NCBI GenBank assembly: GCA_020622165.1 | Contig: JACNMN010000001.1 | Coordinates: 682,001 to 746,000 of the forward strand | Source of the DNA: Boseongicola sp. H5 | GTDB lineage: Bacteria > Pseudomonadota > Alphaproteobacteria > Rhodobacterales > Rhodobacteraceae | Length of the DNA: 64,000 nt | Direction: 5' to 3' | Part shown: piece after piece, positions 25,119-35,236 of the stretch | How the letters are laid out: each line of letters begins with the position of its first letter | Numbering within the stretch: the stretch's first letter is position 1 | Position numbers and translations under genes: made by a program | The notes under the pieces: model-generated | What the model saw: the letters and a program-made list of their open reading frames with translations, nothing else | What the model was told of the DNA's origin: nothing | The model's database searches: none

Positions 25119-25292
25119 CTACCACCGCATCTGAATGACGAAGACGATCGGGATGATGAAGCTGCTCCAGAGGCAGAACAGCATCGCGAAATACCCCGCC
25201 TTCAGCCACAGCCGCATGTCGCGGTCCACCTCCGGCGTGTTGCGCAGGGCAACCTCCGTACCGGATGCGTTTTCCAACTCTGATCTGACCAT
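25119..25292 (-). CDS. 57-residue single-pass membrane protein
   Basis: An ATG at 25292 (revcomp), with AGGGA upstream, opens a 58-codon minus-strand frame ending TAG at 25119-25121. The product has a charged N-terminus (about 27 residues) and one strong TM helix (about 31-54, YFAMLFCLWSSFIIPIVFVI), ending in RW. A longer competing minus-strand frame over the same DNA (25066-25374) reads as Gly/Arg/His-rich shadow. The hydrophobic pattern and good start make this the likely gene. Function unknown. Confidence 0.55.
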   Translation of the reverse strand: MVRSELENASGTEVALRNTPEVDRDMRLWLKAGYFAMLFCLWSSFIIPIVFVIQMRW

Positions 25293-25428
25293 GATGTCCC
25301 TGCCCTTGCCTGTCCCCGGGATTCCACCTAGTGCATCCCGGATAGCCGTCCAGCCGGTCCCAAGGCACTGGCAAACGCCGGAATATCTCTTATCATGGCA
25401 CAGGCCCGCGTTCTACGGAGTTGATGTG

Positions 25429-25953
25429 ATGCGATTGATCCTTGCGCTTGTGCTCGGCCTGATGACGGCCCCCCTCGCTCAGGCACAGAGTGCCGAGGAA
25501 ACCGAGTTCATCACGGCGCTTTTCAGAAACATGAACCCGCTGTCGATCGAATTCAACCGAGAGGTATGCGGGTATGTGCTGCGCGCGCCCTCCGGCGAGC
25601 TGGAAAGCACCAAGGTCAGTTGGGGCGGCCATGCCTCCTGCGCGAGCCTGCCCCTGCCACCCGGTGCGGAGGTCCTGTCCTCCTGGCATACCCATGCGGC
25701 CTGGGGCCAGGGCTATGACGGGGAGGTCCCGTCGACCGTCGATGTCGAAGGCGACATGAGGCAGGGGATAAACGGCTGGGTCTCCACGCCCGGCGGGCGG
25801 CTCTGGTTCGTCAACGGGCAAACCGGCAACATGCATCAGGTCTGTGGCCGCGATTGCCTGCCGTCGGATCCGAATTTTCAGCCCGAGGAGCATGGTCCCG
25901 TCGCCAAGCAATACACGCTGGAAGGCCTGCGCGCCCGGTTCGGGCAGCGCTGA
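25429..25953 (+). CDS. Secreted DUF4329-like protein with HxH...SxxD motif
   Basis: A 174-aa protein with a Sec signal peptide (1-19, LALVLGLMTAPLAQAQ). The mature part contains SSWHTHAAWGQGYDGEVPST followed by VDVEGD, matching the DUF4329 core. The HxH...SxxD layout resembles JAMM/MPN metalloprotease ligands, though the H-to-S spacing is longer (12 rather than 7). SD GGAG is 8 nt from the ATG at 25429; an upstream in-frame start at 25135 overlaps a minus-strand gene and is rejected. Likely periplasmic; peptidase or amidase activity is only a hypothesis. Confidence 0.7.
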   Translation: MRLILALVLGLMTAPLAQAQSAEETEFITALFRNMNPLSIEFNREVCGYVLRAPSGELESTKVSWGGHASCASLPLPPGAEVLSSWHTHAAWGQGYDGEVPSTVDVEGDMRQGINGWVSTPGGRLWFVNGQTGNMHQVCGRDCLPSDPNFQPEEHGPVAKQYTLEGLRARFGQR

Positions 25954-25983
25954 GCGGCGACGAAAGGCGAGGAGAGCGACTTC

Positions 25984-26445
25984 ATGCGGATCAGACCCGC
26001 CGAAACCGGCGACGCCGGGGGTATCAGCGATGTGCTGGAACAGCTTGTGGCGGCAGGGCTGCGCAGCAATGCCAGCGACAAGGCCTTCGTCCTGTCGCAT
26101 TACATCGCCGATCCGCACCGGATCGCGTGTACCGTCGCCGAGGATGGCAGCGGCAGGATACTGGGCTTGCAGTCGCTCAAACGCGCGACCGAAGACAATC
26201 CCTACGGGGTGGAGCCCGGCTGGGGCATCATCGGCACCCATGTCAGCCCGCAGGCCGCGCGCCGGGGCATCGGCTCCCGGTTGTTCGCCGCCTCGCGAGA
26301 GGCCGCCATTGCGGCCGGATTGCGGAAGATCGACGCGACCATCGGCGCGGACAATTCCCTTGGCCTTGCCTATTACGAGGCCATGGGCTTCAGAACATAC
26401 CGCAGGACGGATAGCGCCATCTGCAAATGCTATGAGCTCCCCTGA
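25984..26445 (+). CDS. GNAT-family N-acetyltransferase
   Basis: A 153-aa GNAT protein. Motif A is IIGTHVSPQAARRGIGSRLF (R/Q-x-x-G-x-G loop for acetyl-CoA), followed by KIDATIGADNSLGLAYYEAM and a C-terminal GF..YR strand. It starts MRIRPAETGDAGGISDVLEQ. 30 nt after the DUF4329 gene on the same strand, possibly co-transcribed. Acceptor unknown. Confidence 0.85.
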   Translation: MRIRPAETGDAGGISDVLEQLVAAGLRSNASDKAFVLSHYIADPHRIACTVAEDGSGRILGLQSLKRATEDNPYGVEPGWGIIGTHVSPQAARRGIGSRLFAASREAAIAAGLRKIDATIGADNSLGLAYYEAMGFRTYRRTDSAICKCYELP

Positions 26446-26490
26446 GAACGAGGCGCAGCACCCTGCACCTGCGCGCGCCGTCTGTCGTCA

Positions 26491-26514
26491 GGGGCCGGCC
26501 CTCTCACCGGCCCC
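26491..26514. terminator. Hairpin between convergent GNAT and gcvP genes
   Basis: GGGGCCGG (26491-26498), 8-nt loop, CCGGCCCC (26507-26514). A perfect 8-bp GC stem placed between two genes that end toward each other (26445 and 26526). It lacks a U-run in either direction, so it is a weak or bidirectional terminator candidate. Confidence 0.4.
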
Positions 26515-26525
26515 GCCGCCTGCGC

Positions 26526-29363
26526 TCATTCCGCCGCGTCGAGATATTCCTCCAGCGGCGGGCAGGTGCAGATCAGATGCCGGTCCCCATAGACATTGTC
26601 GACCCGGTTGACCGGCGGCCAGTACTTGTCCACCCGGAAGGCACCGGCGGGGAAACATCCCTGTTCCCGGGTATAGGCCCTGTCCCAGTCGCCGATCAGA
26701 TCCTCGACCGTATGCGGCGCATAGTGCAGCGGGCTGTCGGCGGCCGCGATCTTTCCCGCCTCCACATCCGCGATCTCTGCCCGGATCGACAGCATCGCGT
26801 CGCAGAACCGGTCGATCTCGGCCTTGGTCTCCGATTCCGTGGGCTCCACCATCAATGTACCGGCCACGGGCCAGCTCATGGTGGGCGCGTGAAACCCGTT
26901 ATCGATCAGACGTTTGGCGATGTCATCCACGGTGATGCCCGCCTCGGCGAAGGGGCGCGTATCCAGAATGCATTCATGGGCCACATGGCCGCTCTTGCCC
27001 TTGAACAGAACCGGGAAGGCCGCGTTCAGGCGGGCCGCGATGTAATTCGCGTTCAGGATCGCAACCTTGGTCGCCTGCGTGATGCCCTGCCCGCCCATCA
27101 GCAGGCAATAGGCATAGGAGATCGGCAGGATCGAGGCGGAGCCATAAGGCGCGGCGCTGACCGGCCCCTCCGTTCCGCCGGTTTCGGGGTGGCCCGGCAG
27201 ATAAGGGGCCAGATGCGCCTTCACCCCGATCGGCCCCATGCCGGGCCCGCCGCCGCCATGCGGGATGCAGAAGGTCTTGTGCAGGTTCAGGTGAGAGACA
27301 TCCGCCCCGATCTCGCCCGGCTTCGACAGCCCCACCATCGCGTTCAGATTGGCGCCGTCCAGATAGACCTGCCCGCCATGGGCATGGGTGATCTTGCACA
27401 CCTCGCCGACGGTCTTTTCGAAAACCCCATGGGTCGACGGGTAGGTGATCATGCAGGCCGCAAGGTTCTCCCCGGCGGCCTCCGCCTTGGCGCGGAAATC
27501 CTCCACGTCGATATCGCCGTTGGCGGCGGCGGCCACCACCACCACCTTCATCCCCGCCATCTGCGCGGAGGCCGGGTTGGTGCCATGGGCCGACACCGGG
27601 ATCAGGCAGATGTTGCGGTGCGCCTCGCCATTGGCGCGGTGATAGGCGGCAATGGTCAGAAGCCCCGCATATTCCCCCTGCGCGCCCGAATTGGGCTGCA
27701 TCGACATTGCGTCATAGCCGGTGATCTCGCACAGCTTGGCCGACAGATCCTCCAGCATGTCTGCATAGCCTTCGGCCTGATCGACCGGGGCAAACGGGTG
27801 CATCGCGCCGAATTCAGGCCATGTGATCGGCATCATCTCGACCGCGGCGTTCAGCTTCATCGTGCAGGAGCCAAGCGGAATCATCGCCCGGTCCAGCGCC
27901 AGATCCCGGTCCGACAGGCGCCGCATATAGCGCATCATCTCGGATTCGGCCCGGTTCATGTGGAAAATCGGATGGGTCAGATACTCCGATGTCCGCAACA
28001 GATCGCCTGGGATCGCCGGCAGGTTCTGCGGCCCCGCGAACAACACGCCGAAGGCGCGGCACACCGCGGCCAGATGCTCCACCGTCGTGGTTTCGTCCAC
28101 CGATATTCCGATCCGGTCCGAGCCCACATCCCGCAGGTTGATCCCGCGCGCCACGGCGGCGGCCATGATCCGGCTTTGCATATTGCCCACCGGCACGGTG
28201 ATCGTATCGAAAAACCGGTCCTGCTCGGGTGCGAACCCGCCCGCGCGCAGGGAAGCCGCCAGACGCACCGCCTTCAGATGCACCTGTTCCGCAATCGCTT
28301 TCAGCCCAAGCGGCCCGTGGAACACCGCGTAGAACGAGGCCATCACCGCCAGCAGCGCCTGAGCCGTGCAGACATTCGAGGTCGCCTTCTCGCGGCGGAT
28401 ATGCTGCTCCCGGGTTTGCAGCGCCAGACGGAAGGCCTTGTGCCCGTGGCTGTCGATGCTGACCCCCACCAGCCGGCCCGGGATCGCGCGTTTATAGGCG
28501 TCCCGGCAGGCCATGAAGGCCGCATGCGGGCCGCCATACCCAAGCGGCACGCCGAAGCGCTGCGCCGAGCCCACGGCGATATCGGCATCCATCGCGCCGG
28601 GCTCCTTGATCAGCGTCAGCGCCAGCAGATCGGTGCAGACGATCCCGATCGCCTTCGCCTCGTGCAGTGCGGCGATCTGCGCCGACGGGTCGGCAAGCCC
28701 GCCATAGGTGCCCGGATACTGAAACAGCGCCCCGAACACTGCCGAGGCGTCCAGATCGGCGGGGGCGCCGACGATCACGTCGATCCCCAAGGGCGCGGCC
28801 CGCGTCCGGATCACGGCGATATTCTGCGGATGGCAGTTCTCGTCCACGAAAAATGCCGTGGCCTTCGATTTCGCCACCCGCTGCGCCATCACCATCGCTT
28901 CCGCGCAGGCCGTGCTTTCATCCAGAAGCGAGGCATTGGCCACCTCAAGGCCGGTCAGATCGGCCACCATGGTCTGGAAATTCAGCAACGCTTCCAGACG
29001 GCCCTGCGCGATCTCCGGCTGATAGGGGGTGTAGGCGGTGTACCAGGCCGGGTTTTCCAGCACGTTCCGCTGGATCGCGGGCGGGGTATGCGTGTTGTAA
29101 TAGCCCTGCCCGATCATGCTCACCATGACCTTGTTCTTGGCCGCGATCTCGCGCATCCGCGCGATCAGTTCCGCCTCCGACAGGGCGGGCCAGTCCAGCG
29201 GCCTCTTCTGCCGGATCGAGCTTGGCAGCGTCTGGTCCATCAACTCGTCAAGGCTGCCCGCACCGACCTCGGCCAGCATCTCCGCCATCTCGGACGGCGA
29301 GGGGCCGATATGGCGGCGATTTGCGAAATCGGTGGGGTCGTAGTCGGACGGCGTGAAGGTCAT
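26526..29363 (-). CDS. gcvP: Glycine dehydrogenase (decarboxylating), P protein
   Basis: A 945-aa PLP enzyme that decarboxylates glycine and passes the aminomethyl group to lipoyl-GcvH. The N-terminal half ([25 protein letters not shown]) and the C-terminal half are both present, as in the fused homodimeric type. The PLP lysine is in [20 protein letters not shown]. The ATG at 29363 ([10 protein letters not shown]) is chosen; an upstream extension reads as Pro/Arg-rich noncoding. It lies 181 nt after gcvH, a wide gap with no gene. The operon is presumably driven from the glycine riboswitch at 31095-31258. Confidence 0.96.
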   Translation of the reverse strand: MTFTPSDYDPTDFANRRHIGPSPSEMAEMLAEVGAGSLDELMDQTLPSSIRQKRPLDWPALSEAELIARMREIAAKNKVMVSMIGQGYYNTHTPPAIQRNVLENPAWYTAYTPYQPEIAQGRLEALLNFQTMVADLTGLEVANASLLDESTACAEAMVMAQRVAKSKATAFFVDENCHPQNIAVIRTRAAPLGIDVIVGAPADLDASAVFGALFQYPGTYGGLADPSAQIAALHEAKAIGIVCTDLLALTLIKEPGAMDADIAVGSAQRFGVPLGYGGPHAAFMACRDAYKRAIPGRLVGVSIDSHGHKAFRLALQTREQHIRREKATSNVCTAQALLAVMASFYAVFHGPLGLKAIAEQVHLKAVRLAASLRAGGFAPEQDRFFDTITVPVGNMQSRIMAAAVARGINLRDVGSDRIGISVDETTTVEHLAAVCRAFGVLFAGPQNLPAIPGDLLRTSEYLTHPIFHMNRAESEMMRYMRRLSDRDLALDRAMIPLGSCTMKLNAAVEMMPITWPEFGAMHPFAPVDQAEGYADMLEDLSAKLCEITGYDAMSMQPNSGAQGEYAGLLTIAAYHRANGEAHRNICLIPVSAHGTNPASAQMAGMKVVVVAAAANGDIDVEDFRAKAEAAGENLAACMITYPSTHGVFEKTVGEVCKITHAHGGQVYLDGANLNAMVGLSKPGEIGADVSHLNLHKTFCIPHGGGGPGMGPIGVKAHLAPYLPGHPETGGTEGPVSAAPYGSASILPISYAYCLLMGGQGITQATKVAILNANYIAARLNAAFPVLFKGKSGHVAHECILDTRPFAEAGITVDDIAKRLIDNGFHAPTMSWPVAGTLMVEPTESETKAEIDRFCDAMLSIRAEIADVEAGKIAAADSPLHYAPHTVEDLIGDWDRAYTREQGCFPAGAFRVDKYWPPVNRVDNVYGDRHLICTCPPLEEYLDAAE

Positions 29364-29544
29364 GAAGGTGTTCCCGTTCAGGCGTGGCAAAGGATAGTCA
29401 CGAGATTTCCGACAGGCGCGCGCAGGCGGGCCCGGCGATGCCCCCCGTGGTGGATTTGCGGAGCGGGGCCAAGGCCCAGACGGCGGGCCCGGGCCAAACC
29501 GCAAGGGACCTCTACGTCGCGCCCGGCCACGATCCGCGTCATCG

Positions 29545-29904
29545 TCATTCGATCAGGGCCTTGTAGGCGGCTTCGTCCAGCAGGTCGTCCATCGCGCTCA
29601 TGTCTTCCAGCTTCATCTTGAAGAACCACGCCGCACCGGTGGGGTCTTCGTTCACCAGCCCGGGATTGTCCGTAAGCGCCGTGTTCACTTCGACGATCTC
29701 GCCATCCAGCGGCGCCAGAATGTCGGACGCCGCCTTCACGCTCTCGATCACCACGACCTCGTCATCCTTGACAACCTCAAGCCCCTCCTCCGGCAGTTCC
29801 ACGAACACCACATCGCCCAGTTGCGTGGCGGCATATTCGGTAATGCCCACCACCACCAGATCGTCCTCGACACGCAGCCATTCGTGTTCCTCGGTGTATT
29901 TCAT
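29545..29904 (-). CDS. gcvH: Glycine cleavage system H protein
   Basis: The 119-aa lipoyl carrier. The lipoylation lysine is K57 in [16 protein letters not shown], and the start [15 protein letters not shown] is diagnostic. It shuttles the aminomethyl intermediate between GcvP and GcvT. Start ATG 29904; the longer upstream frame is noncoding. 16 nt after gcvT, same transcript. Confidence 0.97.
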   Translation of the reverse strand: MKYTEEHEWLRVEDDLVVVGITEYAATQLGDVVFVELPEEGLEVVKDDEVVVIESVKAASDILAPLDGEIVEVNTALTDNPGLVNEDPTGAAWFFKMKLEDMSAMDDLLDEAAYKALIE

Positions 29905-29920
29905 CGGTCTGTTCCCTCGC

Positions 29921-31024
29921 TCAGCGTTTGTATGTCTTCTTGTAGAACGGTATCGCGACCTGCGCCGCAGGCAGGCGTTTGCCACGAACCTCGCCATAAA
30001 CCATGGCCCCATCGGGCACCGCGCTGTCAATCAGGCCCATGGCAATCGGCCCGCCCACCGATGGCCCGAACCCGCCCGAGGTGACAACCCCGATCCCGGG
30101 CCCGCCTTCGGCATCGGCGAATAGCGGCACGCCCGCGCGCATCGGCGCGCGCCCCTCGGGCCTCAGACCCACACGTTTGCGCAAGGCGCCCCCCGCCATT
30201 TCGGCAAGGATGCGCGGCGCCCCGGGGAACCCGCCCGCGCGCGCGCCGTCCGCCCGCCGCGCCTTGGACACGGCCCAGCCCAGACGCGCCTCGATCGGGG
30301 AAATCCCGGGGCTCAGATCCTGCCCGTAAAGCGGCAACCCGGCCTCCAGACGCAGGGAATCGCGCGCGCCCAGACCGATGGGCGCAACCTCCTCCATCTC
30401 CAGCAGGGCGCGGGCAAAGGCCTCGGCATTTTCCGCCGGCAGCGAAATCTCGAACCCGTCCTCGCCGGTATAGCCCGAACGCGACAGCCACAGCTCGGCC
30501 CCCTGCCACGTCATCACCGCCACATCCATGAACCGCATCGCCGCCGCATCCGGCACCATCCGGGTCAGAGCCGCCTCCGCCAGCGGTCCCTGCAACGCCA
30601 GCAGGGCACGCCCCTCCACCGGCTGCACACCGCCCAGATGCGCGCGAAGATGCGCGATATCGGCCGCCTTGCAGGCCGCGTTGACCACCAGAAACAGGTC
30701 CGCGTCGCGCCGCGCGATCATCAGGTCGTCCAGAATGCCGCCATCGTCGTTAGTGAAGAAGCCATAGCGCTGCCGCCCGACCTCCAGATCCAGCACATCG
30801 ACCGGCACCAACGCCTCCAGCGCCTGCGCCTGATCCGGCGGCAGCAGAACCTGCCCCATGTGGCTGACATCGAACAGACCCGCCTTTTCGCGGCACCAGA
30901 GATGCTCGGCCATCACGCCATCGGCGTATTGCACCGCCATCTCATAGCCCGCGAAGGGCACGAATTTTCCGCCCAGTTCGGCGTGTAGCGCATGAAGCGG
31001 CAAACGGTTGAGTTCTTCGGCCAT
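29921..31024 (-). CDS. gcvT: Glycine cleavage system T protein (aminomethyltransferase)
   Basis: This 367-aa tetrahydrofolate-dependent aminomethyltransferase releases ammonia from aminomethyl-lipoyl-GcvH and forms methylene-THF. Motifs include [12 protein letters not shown] and [15 protein letters not shown] (folate/substrate pocket) and a C-terminal [15 protein letters not shown] beta-barrel. Start ATG 31024 ([10 protein letters not shown]) has SD GAGGGA 5-6 nt upstream. First gene of gcvT-gcvH-gcvP, directly below the glycine riboswitch. Confidence 0.96.
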   Translation of the reverse strand: MAEELNRLPLHALHAELGGKFVPFAGYEMAVQYADGVMAEHLWCREKAGLFDVSHMGQVLLPPDQAQALEALVPVDVLDLEVGRQRYGFFTNDDGGILDDLMIARRDADLFLVVNAACKAADIAHLRAHLGGVQPVEGRALLALQGPLAEAALTRMVPDAAAMRFMDVAVMTWQGAELWLSRSGYTGEDGFEISLPAENAEAFARALLEMEEVAPIGLGARDSLRLEAGLPLYGQDLSPGISPIEARLGWAVSKARRADGARAGGFPGAPRILAEMAGGALRKRVGLRPEGRAPMRAGVPLFADAEGGPGIGVVTSGGFGPSVGGPIAMGLIDSAVPDGAMVYGEVRGKRLPAAQVAIPFYKKTYKR

Positions 31025-31094
31025 CGGTCCCTCGGGTCTACCCGGGGCAGGCCCGGCATCGTTTCGGCCGCGCAGCACGCGCGCGACCCTCGAT

Positions 31095-31258
31095 GCCCCC
31101 TCTGTCCTTTCGCCTGAGATCGTTATCCCTTCGGCGGATGCCTCCCGGCATCTCTCTCCAGAGTTTCTTGGCGCAGACAGGTCCCTGTTGCCTGAGAGTT
31201 TACCGGGGCGGTTGCTCCTTCGGCACCGGCGCGTCTTGCCGGGTTCTCCCTGTCTGAA
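31095..31258 (-). promoter_or_regulatory. Tandem glycine riboswitch upstream of gcvT
   Basis: Read on the minus strand, two glycine-aptamer cores follow one another. Aptamer 1 holds GCCGAAGGAGCAA and AAACTCTCAGGCAACAGGGA. Aptamer 2 holds GCCGAAGGGATAA and ATCTCAGGCGAAAGGACAGA. The tandem gcvT riboswitch classically turns glycine cleavage on when glycine binds. The last aptamer ends about 70 nt before the gcvT start. Confidence 0.93.
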
Positions 31259-31335
31259 CGGTGCCGAAGATACCCGGATTCTCGCGTTCGGCAAGGGGTT
31301 GCGTGCAGCGGTGCAAATGGTCATCACTGGCGCCC

Positions 31336-31899
31336 ATGTCCGACCCGTTCTTCTTCGGCTATGGCAGCCTGGTCAATCGCGCCACACATGACTTCCCCCG
31401 CCCCGCGCGGGCGCGGGTCACGGGCTGGGCACGCACCTGGAAACGCACCCGTCTGCGCAAAGCCGCGTATCTGACCGCGGTGGAGGCGCCGGACATGTCG
31501 ATCGACGGGCTGATCGCGGCCGTCCCCGGCGCCGACTGGACGGCGCTCGACCAACGCGAACATGCCTATCACCGCCTGCCGGTCGCCCAGATCACCCATG
31601 ACCACGGCCATCTGCCCGATATCCAGATCTATCGCACCCGGCCCGAACACGACACCGACGCGACCGACGAACACCCGATCCTGCTCAGCTATCTCGACAC
31701 GGTGATCCAGGGGTATCTGCGCGAGTTCGGCGCAGCGGGCGCGCAAGGCTTCTTCGACACCACCGCAGGCTGGGACGCGCCGATCCTGAATGACCGCGCG
31801 GCCCCCGTCTATGCCCGCGCGCAGCCGCTCGAAGCCGATGAAAGGGCCTTTGTCGACGACAATCTTGAGCGGCTATCGGCGGTGATAAAAAAGCTGTAG
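31336..31899 (+). CDS. Gamma-glutamylcyclotransferase-family protein
   Basis: A 187-aa GGCT-fold protein. The substrate loop FFFGYGSLVN sits at the start, and the catalytic Glu lies in ALDQREHAYHRLPV. Family enzymes cyclise gamma-glutamyl groups to 5-oxoproline. Start ATG 31336 (MSDPFFFGYG) is chosen; an upstream in-frame ATG at 31261 would run through the riboswitch-proximal leader. Its 3' end overlaps the convergent MATE gene by 27 nt. Physiological substrate unknown. Confidence 0.8.
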   Translation: MSDPFFFGYGSLVNRATHDFPRPARARVTGWARTWKRTRLRKAAYLTAVEAPDMSIDGLIAAVPGADWTALDQREHAYHRLPVAQITHDHGHLPDIQIYRTRPEHDTDATDEHPILLSYLDTVIQGYLREFGAAGAQGFFDTTAGWDAPILNDRAAPVYARAQPLEADERAFVDDNLERLSAVIKKL

Positions 31900-33267
31900 C
31901 AGGCGCGCCTGGCGCTGGAACGGGCCCGGCTCGGCCCCGGCCCCCTCCTGTTTCGCGATCACCCTGAGCGCCAGCCAGAGCGAGACCAGCCCGAAAAGCA
32001 CACCCCCCACCGCCTGCCCGATCAGCACGCCTGCCGCGCCGAACCACACCGAAAACACGATCACCAGCGGGATCGTGCCCGCCGTGTGCCGGCCCCAGTT
32101 GATCCATGTCGAGTAATACGGATGCCCCAGATTGTTGAATGCCGCGTTCGAGACGAAGATCATTCCGTTGAAAAAGAAGGCCAGCGCCAGCGGGCCGCAG
32201 AACAGAAAGACGAGGTCGCGGGTGATGCCGCTGGCGGAGAACAGATCCGCGATCGGCCCGCGCAGGGCGAACAACACCGCCGTGACGAGGATCACCACCA
32301 GCGCGGTGAAGATCAGCCCGTCCCAATAGGCGCGCCTGACACGCGCCGCGTCCCGCGCCCCGAAATTCTGCCCGATGATCGGCCCGACCGCCCCCGACAG
32401 GGCAAAGATCACGCCAAACGCCACCGGCGTCAGCCGCGCCACGATGGCCATGCCCGCCACCGCCTCTTCGCCATAGCTTGCCATGGATCGCGTGACATAG
32501 GCCTGCCCGACAGGCGTGGCCAGTTGCGTCAGGATCGCCGGAAAGGCCAGCCTGACGACCGGCGAAAGATCGGCGCGCAGGCCCGGAAGATCGGGCTGCC
32601 CGAAACCGCCATGATGCCGCAGGATCGGGATCAGTGCGGTGGCCGCGATGGTCACCCGCGCCGCGACCGAGGCAAGGGCCGCACCGGTCAGCTCCAGATC
32701 GAGCCCGAAGATCAGGATCGGGTCCAGAACCGCATTGACCAGCCCGCCATAGATCGTCGCCATCATCGCGCGGCGCGCATCGCCATGGGCGCGCAGGATC
32801 GCACCGCCCACCATGCCCACCAGCAGGAACGGGAGGGAGGGGATGATGATCCGCAGATACTGCACCGCCAGGTCCTGGGTCTGGCCGCTTGCGCCCACCA
32901 GCGCCGTCAGCCCGTGCAGGTTGACCCAGACGATCGCGCTGAACACCGCACCGAAGGCGACCCCGAAGATCAGGCTGTTGGTCGCGCGCCGCTGCGCCAG
33001 CATGGCGTCGCCCTCGCCCAGAGCGCGCGCCACCAGCGCGCCGCCGGCAATGGCCATGCCGATCCCGAAAGAGGTCGTGAAGAACAGGATCGCCCCGGCA
33101 TAGCCCACGGCCGCGGCCAACTCCGCCTTGCCCAGCATAGCGATGAAGATCATGTCGATGAAATCGACCAGAAAGACGGCCATCAACCCGATCGAGGCGG
33201 TCAGCGACATGATGCTGATATGCCGGAAGAGATTGCCGGTCAGAAATTTCGCCTGTGCCTGTGCCAT
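31873..33267 (-). CDS. MATE-family multidrug efflux transporter
   Basis: A 464-aa inner-membrane antiporter with about 12 TM helices in two homologous bundles (MSLTASIGLMAVFLVDFIDM... and a second half beginning VVRLAFPAILTQLATPVGQA). It is of the NorM/DinF superfamily, exporting cationic drugs or toxins in exchange for Na+ or H+. Start ATG 33267 has SD AGGAAGGGA; an in-frame start at 33336 lacks one. The upstream 298 nt to 33565 is gene-free, GC-rich DNA with no clear signal. Confidence 0.88.
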   Translation of the reverse strand: MAQAQAKFLTGNLFRHISIMSLTASIGLMAVFLVDFIDMIFIAMLGKAELAAAVGYAGAILFFTTSFGIGMAIAGGALVARALGEGDAMLAQRRATNSLIFGVAFGAVFSAIVWVNLHGLTALVGASGQTQDLAVQYLRIIIPSLPFLLVGMVGGAILRAHGDARRAMMATIYGGLVNAVLDPILIFGLDLELTGAALASVAARVTIAATALIPILRHHGGFGQPDLPGLRADLSPVVRLAFPAILTQLATPVGQAYVTRSMASYGEEAVAGMAIVARLTPVAFGVIFALSGAVGPIIGQNFGARDAARVRRAYWDGLIFTALVVILVTAVLFALRGPIADLFSASGITRDLVFLFCGPLALAFFFNGMIFVSNAAFNNLGHPYYSTWINWGRHTAGTIPLVIVFSVWFGAAGVLIGQAVGGVLFGLVSLWLALRVIAKQEGAGAEPGPFQRQARLLQLFYHRR

Positions 33268-33565
33268 GCGCGTCCCTTCCTGCTCAAGGCGTGGCACGAA
33301 TGGACAGGGCCGACCAGTGTTTTTCATGTCTGCCACGGGAGAGATTGCCGCTCATGTCCGCGGATTATCGCGGCGCGCCGCGTCTCCGGGGCAGCCCCCC
33401 GCTTCGCTCAGCTTCGGGAAGGGCCCCGAAACTCTCCCTGCCGGAGGGCGCCCGGTGGGCCATCGCGCACCCCGACGCCACCGCGTCCGGCGCGTCGGCT
33501 GGGGAGGCTTGCGGAGGGCGGCCTGGAGGCCAAGTAAAGGTTGCTGCACGGCGTATGCAGGTCAG

Positions 33566-34855
33566 CTATCGGCTTTCCACGGCCAGTCGTCTGACCAACA
33601 CCAAGGACAGCATCACTGCAATGACCAGAAACACCGCACCGACACTCCATGCGATAGGTGTGGCGTAAATCTCGGCGACAGTTCCCGCCAAAACCAGACC
33701 CAACGCGCCCCCCAATTGCTGTATTAGCGACCGCAAAGACAGCATGGTGGACCGCTGACCGTCGTCCACACAGCGATGCAGAATGCTGCTGGCCGGCGTT
33801 TCGGTGACACCAAGGATCACGGAATACAGCACAAACACCGCCACAAAGCCGATGATATTGCCCTGCCACGCCAATGCGATCTGAACGCCTGCCAGGCAGG
33901 CAAAACTCGTCGCCAGCGTCATGGCGTGCCGCCGCCTGAAGATCCGGCCGATATGCGGAGACAGAGATGCGCCGAACGCGATGGAGAAGAAATAGGTCGC
34001 AGTGACGACACCGATGACGGTGTTTGCATAACCCACGTCCAACATGGGTTTTGCGTGGGTCGGCCAGATCACCTCGACAGGGTTGGCTGCCATCAGAAAG
34101 AACGCCAACGCGGCCAGAAGGATCGACAATGTGGGATGTCTCACGGCCAAACGGCTCGCGTCCTTTATCACCGTCGGGACACTGGCGAAGCCGTGCATGA
34201 GAGCGGTGACGTCTCTCGGACGCGGTTTTTCGACAATGGCCAACATCGTGAAAACAAACACGCCCAACATCACACCGAAGCTTGCCACGTAGGACACATC
34301 ATAGATGCTGAACCCAAGGCTTTTCGCGACCTCGCCCAAGATATCGGGCAGAAGACCTCCCAAGACCGCGCCAATGGCCAGGCCCATGGCATTGGCCCAT
34401 TGCGCTTTGGCCAGTGCGGGCTGGACATCCACATTGGGCGCAGTGGCCTTGAACGTTTCGACGAACCACGCATCAAGCGTGCCCGACCTGAGTGCGCGTC
34501 CAAACCCGATGAACGCGAAGGAAAGCGCCAGAACAAGGAAATCGCTTGTCGAGAGAAAGAGCGCGAGCGACATCAGGCTGGCGACGACCGCCGTCAAAAA
34601 GACCGGCTTGCGGCCAATGCTGTCGGCCAGGCCACCGAACGGCAGTTCCATCGCCATCGTCGTGAGCGAGTAGACCCCGAAGAGAAGCGAGATCTGAAAG
34701 AGGTCCATGCCCCGGTCGGTCAGTGCCAGAGCGACAACGGCGACTGTCAGTCCCATCGCAAAACGGTCAAGGAACTGGTGTATCTGAAACACGCGAATGT
34801 GCCGGCGCGCGGGCTCGTTCAGTGCGGCGTATGAGAACTCGATTTCGGTGGCCAT
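33566..34855 (-). CDS. MFS transporter, lower-GC accessory gene
   Basis: A 429-aa major-facilitator protein with about 12 TM segments. The loop 2-3 motif A is ELPFGGLADSIGRKPVFLTA. Motifs suggest a drug:H+ antiporter, substrate unknown. Start is uncertain: ATG 34855 (MATEIEFSYA) is adopted, but a GTG at 34888 is possible; neither has a good SD. Codon use is clearly less GC-rich than the flanking MATE and photolyase genes, which suggests recent acquisition together with the LysE gene at 35237. Confidence 0.85.
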   Translation of the reverse strand: MATEIEFSYAALNEPARRHIRVFQIHQFLDRFAMGLTVAVVALALTDRGMDLFQISLLFGVYSLTTMAMELPFGGLADSIGRKPVFLTAVVASLMSLALFLSTSDFLVLALSFAFIGFGRALRSGTLDAWFVETFKATAPNVDVQPALAKAQWANAMGLAIGAVLGGLLPDILGEVAKSLGFSIYDVSYVASFGVMLGVFVFTMLAIVEKPRPRDVTALMHGFASVPTVIKDASRLAVRHPTLSILLAALAFFLMAANPVEVIWPTHAKPMLDVGYANTVIGVVTATYFFSIAFGASLSPHIGRIFRRRHAMTLATSFACLAGVQIALAWQGNIIGFVAVFVLYSVILGVTETPASSILHRCVDDGQRSTMLSLRSLIQQLGGALGLVLAGTVAEIYATPIAWSVGAVFLVIAVMLSLVLVRRLAVESR

Positions 34856-34888
34856 CCTTGCAGGATCGCCGTTGGTGTCGACATACAC

Positions 34889-35236
34889 AATACATCAAGT
34901 GAGCCAGAACCTGTGCCGCGCACCAAAGCGGATGTTCGTGCAAGCGGGCGAGGGGCTGCTTCGTCCCGCTGTTTGGACATCCGCCAGCGTTGAGATCATA
35001 CAGGTGCAGTGAGCTGCCGGTTTGACGGGCCGCACCGCAGCAGGCGGGACGACAGCCCGAGGTCCACTAAGGGCCGTCCTTACCTAGCAGGGCATATCAT
35101 GCCGATGCCGCGCCGCATCCGAGGTCGGCAGTGAGCCCTGTTTGCAGGAATTCTGCGCTGTAGCGGATGTCCGGTTCGACTGATGTTGGCCGATGAAGAG
35201 TTGCTCGTTTGATTCAGAGGATTTACTCAGGACAGC
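34889..35236. other. Gene-free divergent region with imperfect repeats
   Basis: 348 bp between the MFS and LysE genes without a convincing ORF. It contains AGCGGATGTTCG (34927-34938), AGCGGATGTCCGG (35162-35174) and the inverted form GGACATCCGCC (34975-34985). These may be regulator sites for the two transporters or remains of a decayed gene. SD AGGACA (35229) belongs to the LysE gene. Confidence 0.35.

Noticed and set aside
25066-25374. A 102-residue minus-strand frame (Gly/His/Arg-rich)
   Set aside because: It overlaps the better 57-aa frame with a TM helix at 25119-25292 and shows no protein-like pattern.
26577-29621. A 1014-residue open frame antisense to gcvP
   Set aside because: It is an Arg/His/Gly-rich mirror of a conserved gene; high-GC codon bias opens the antisense frame, and no domain is visible.
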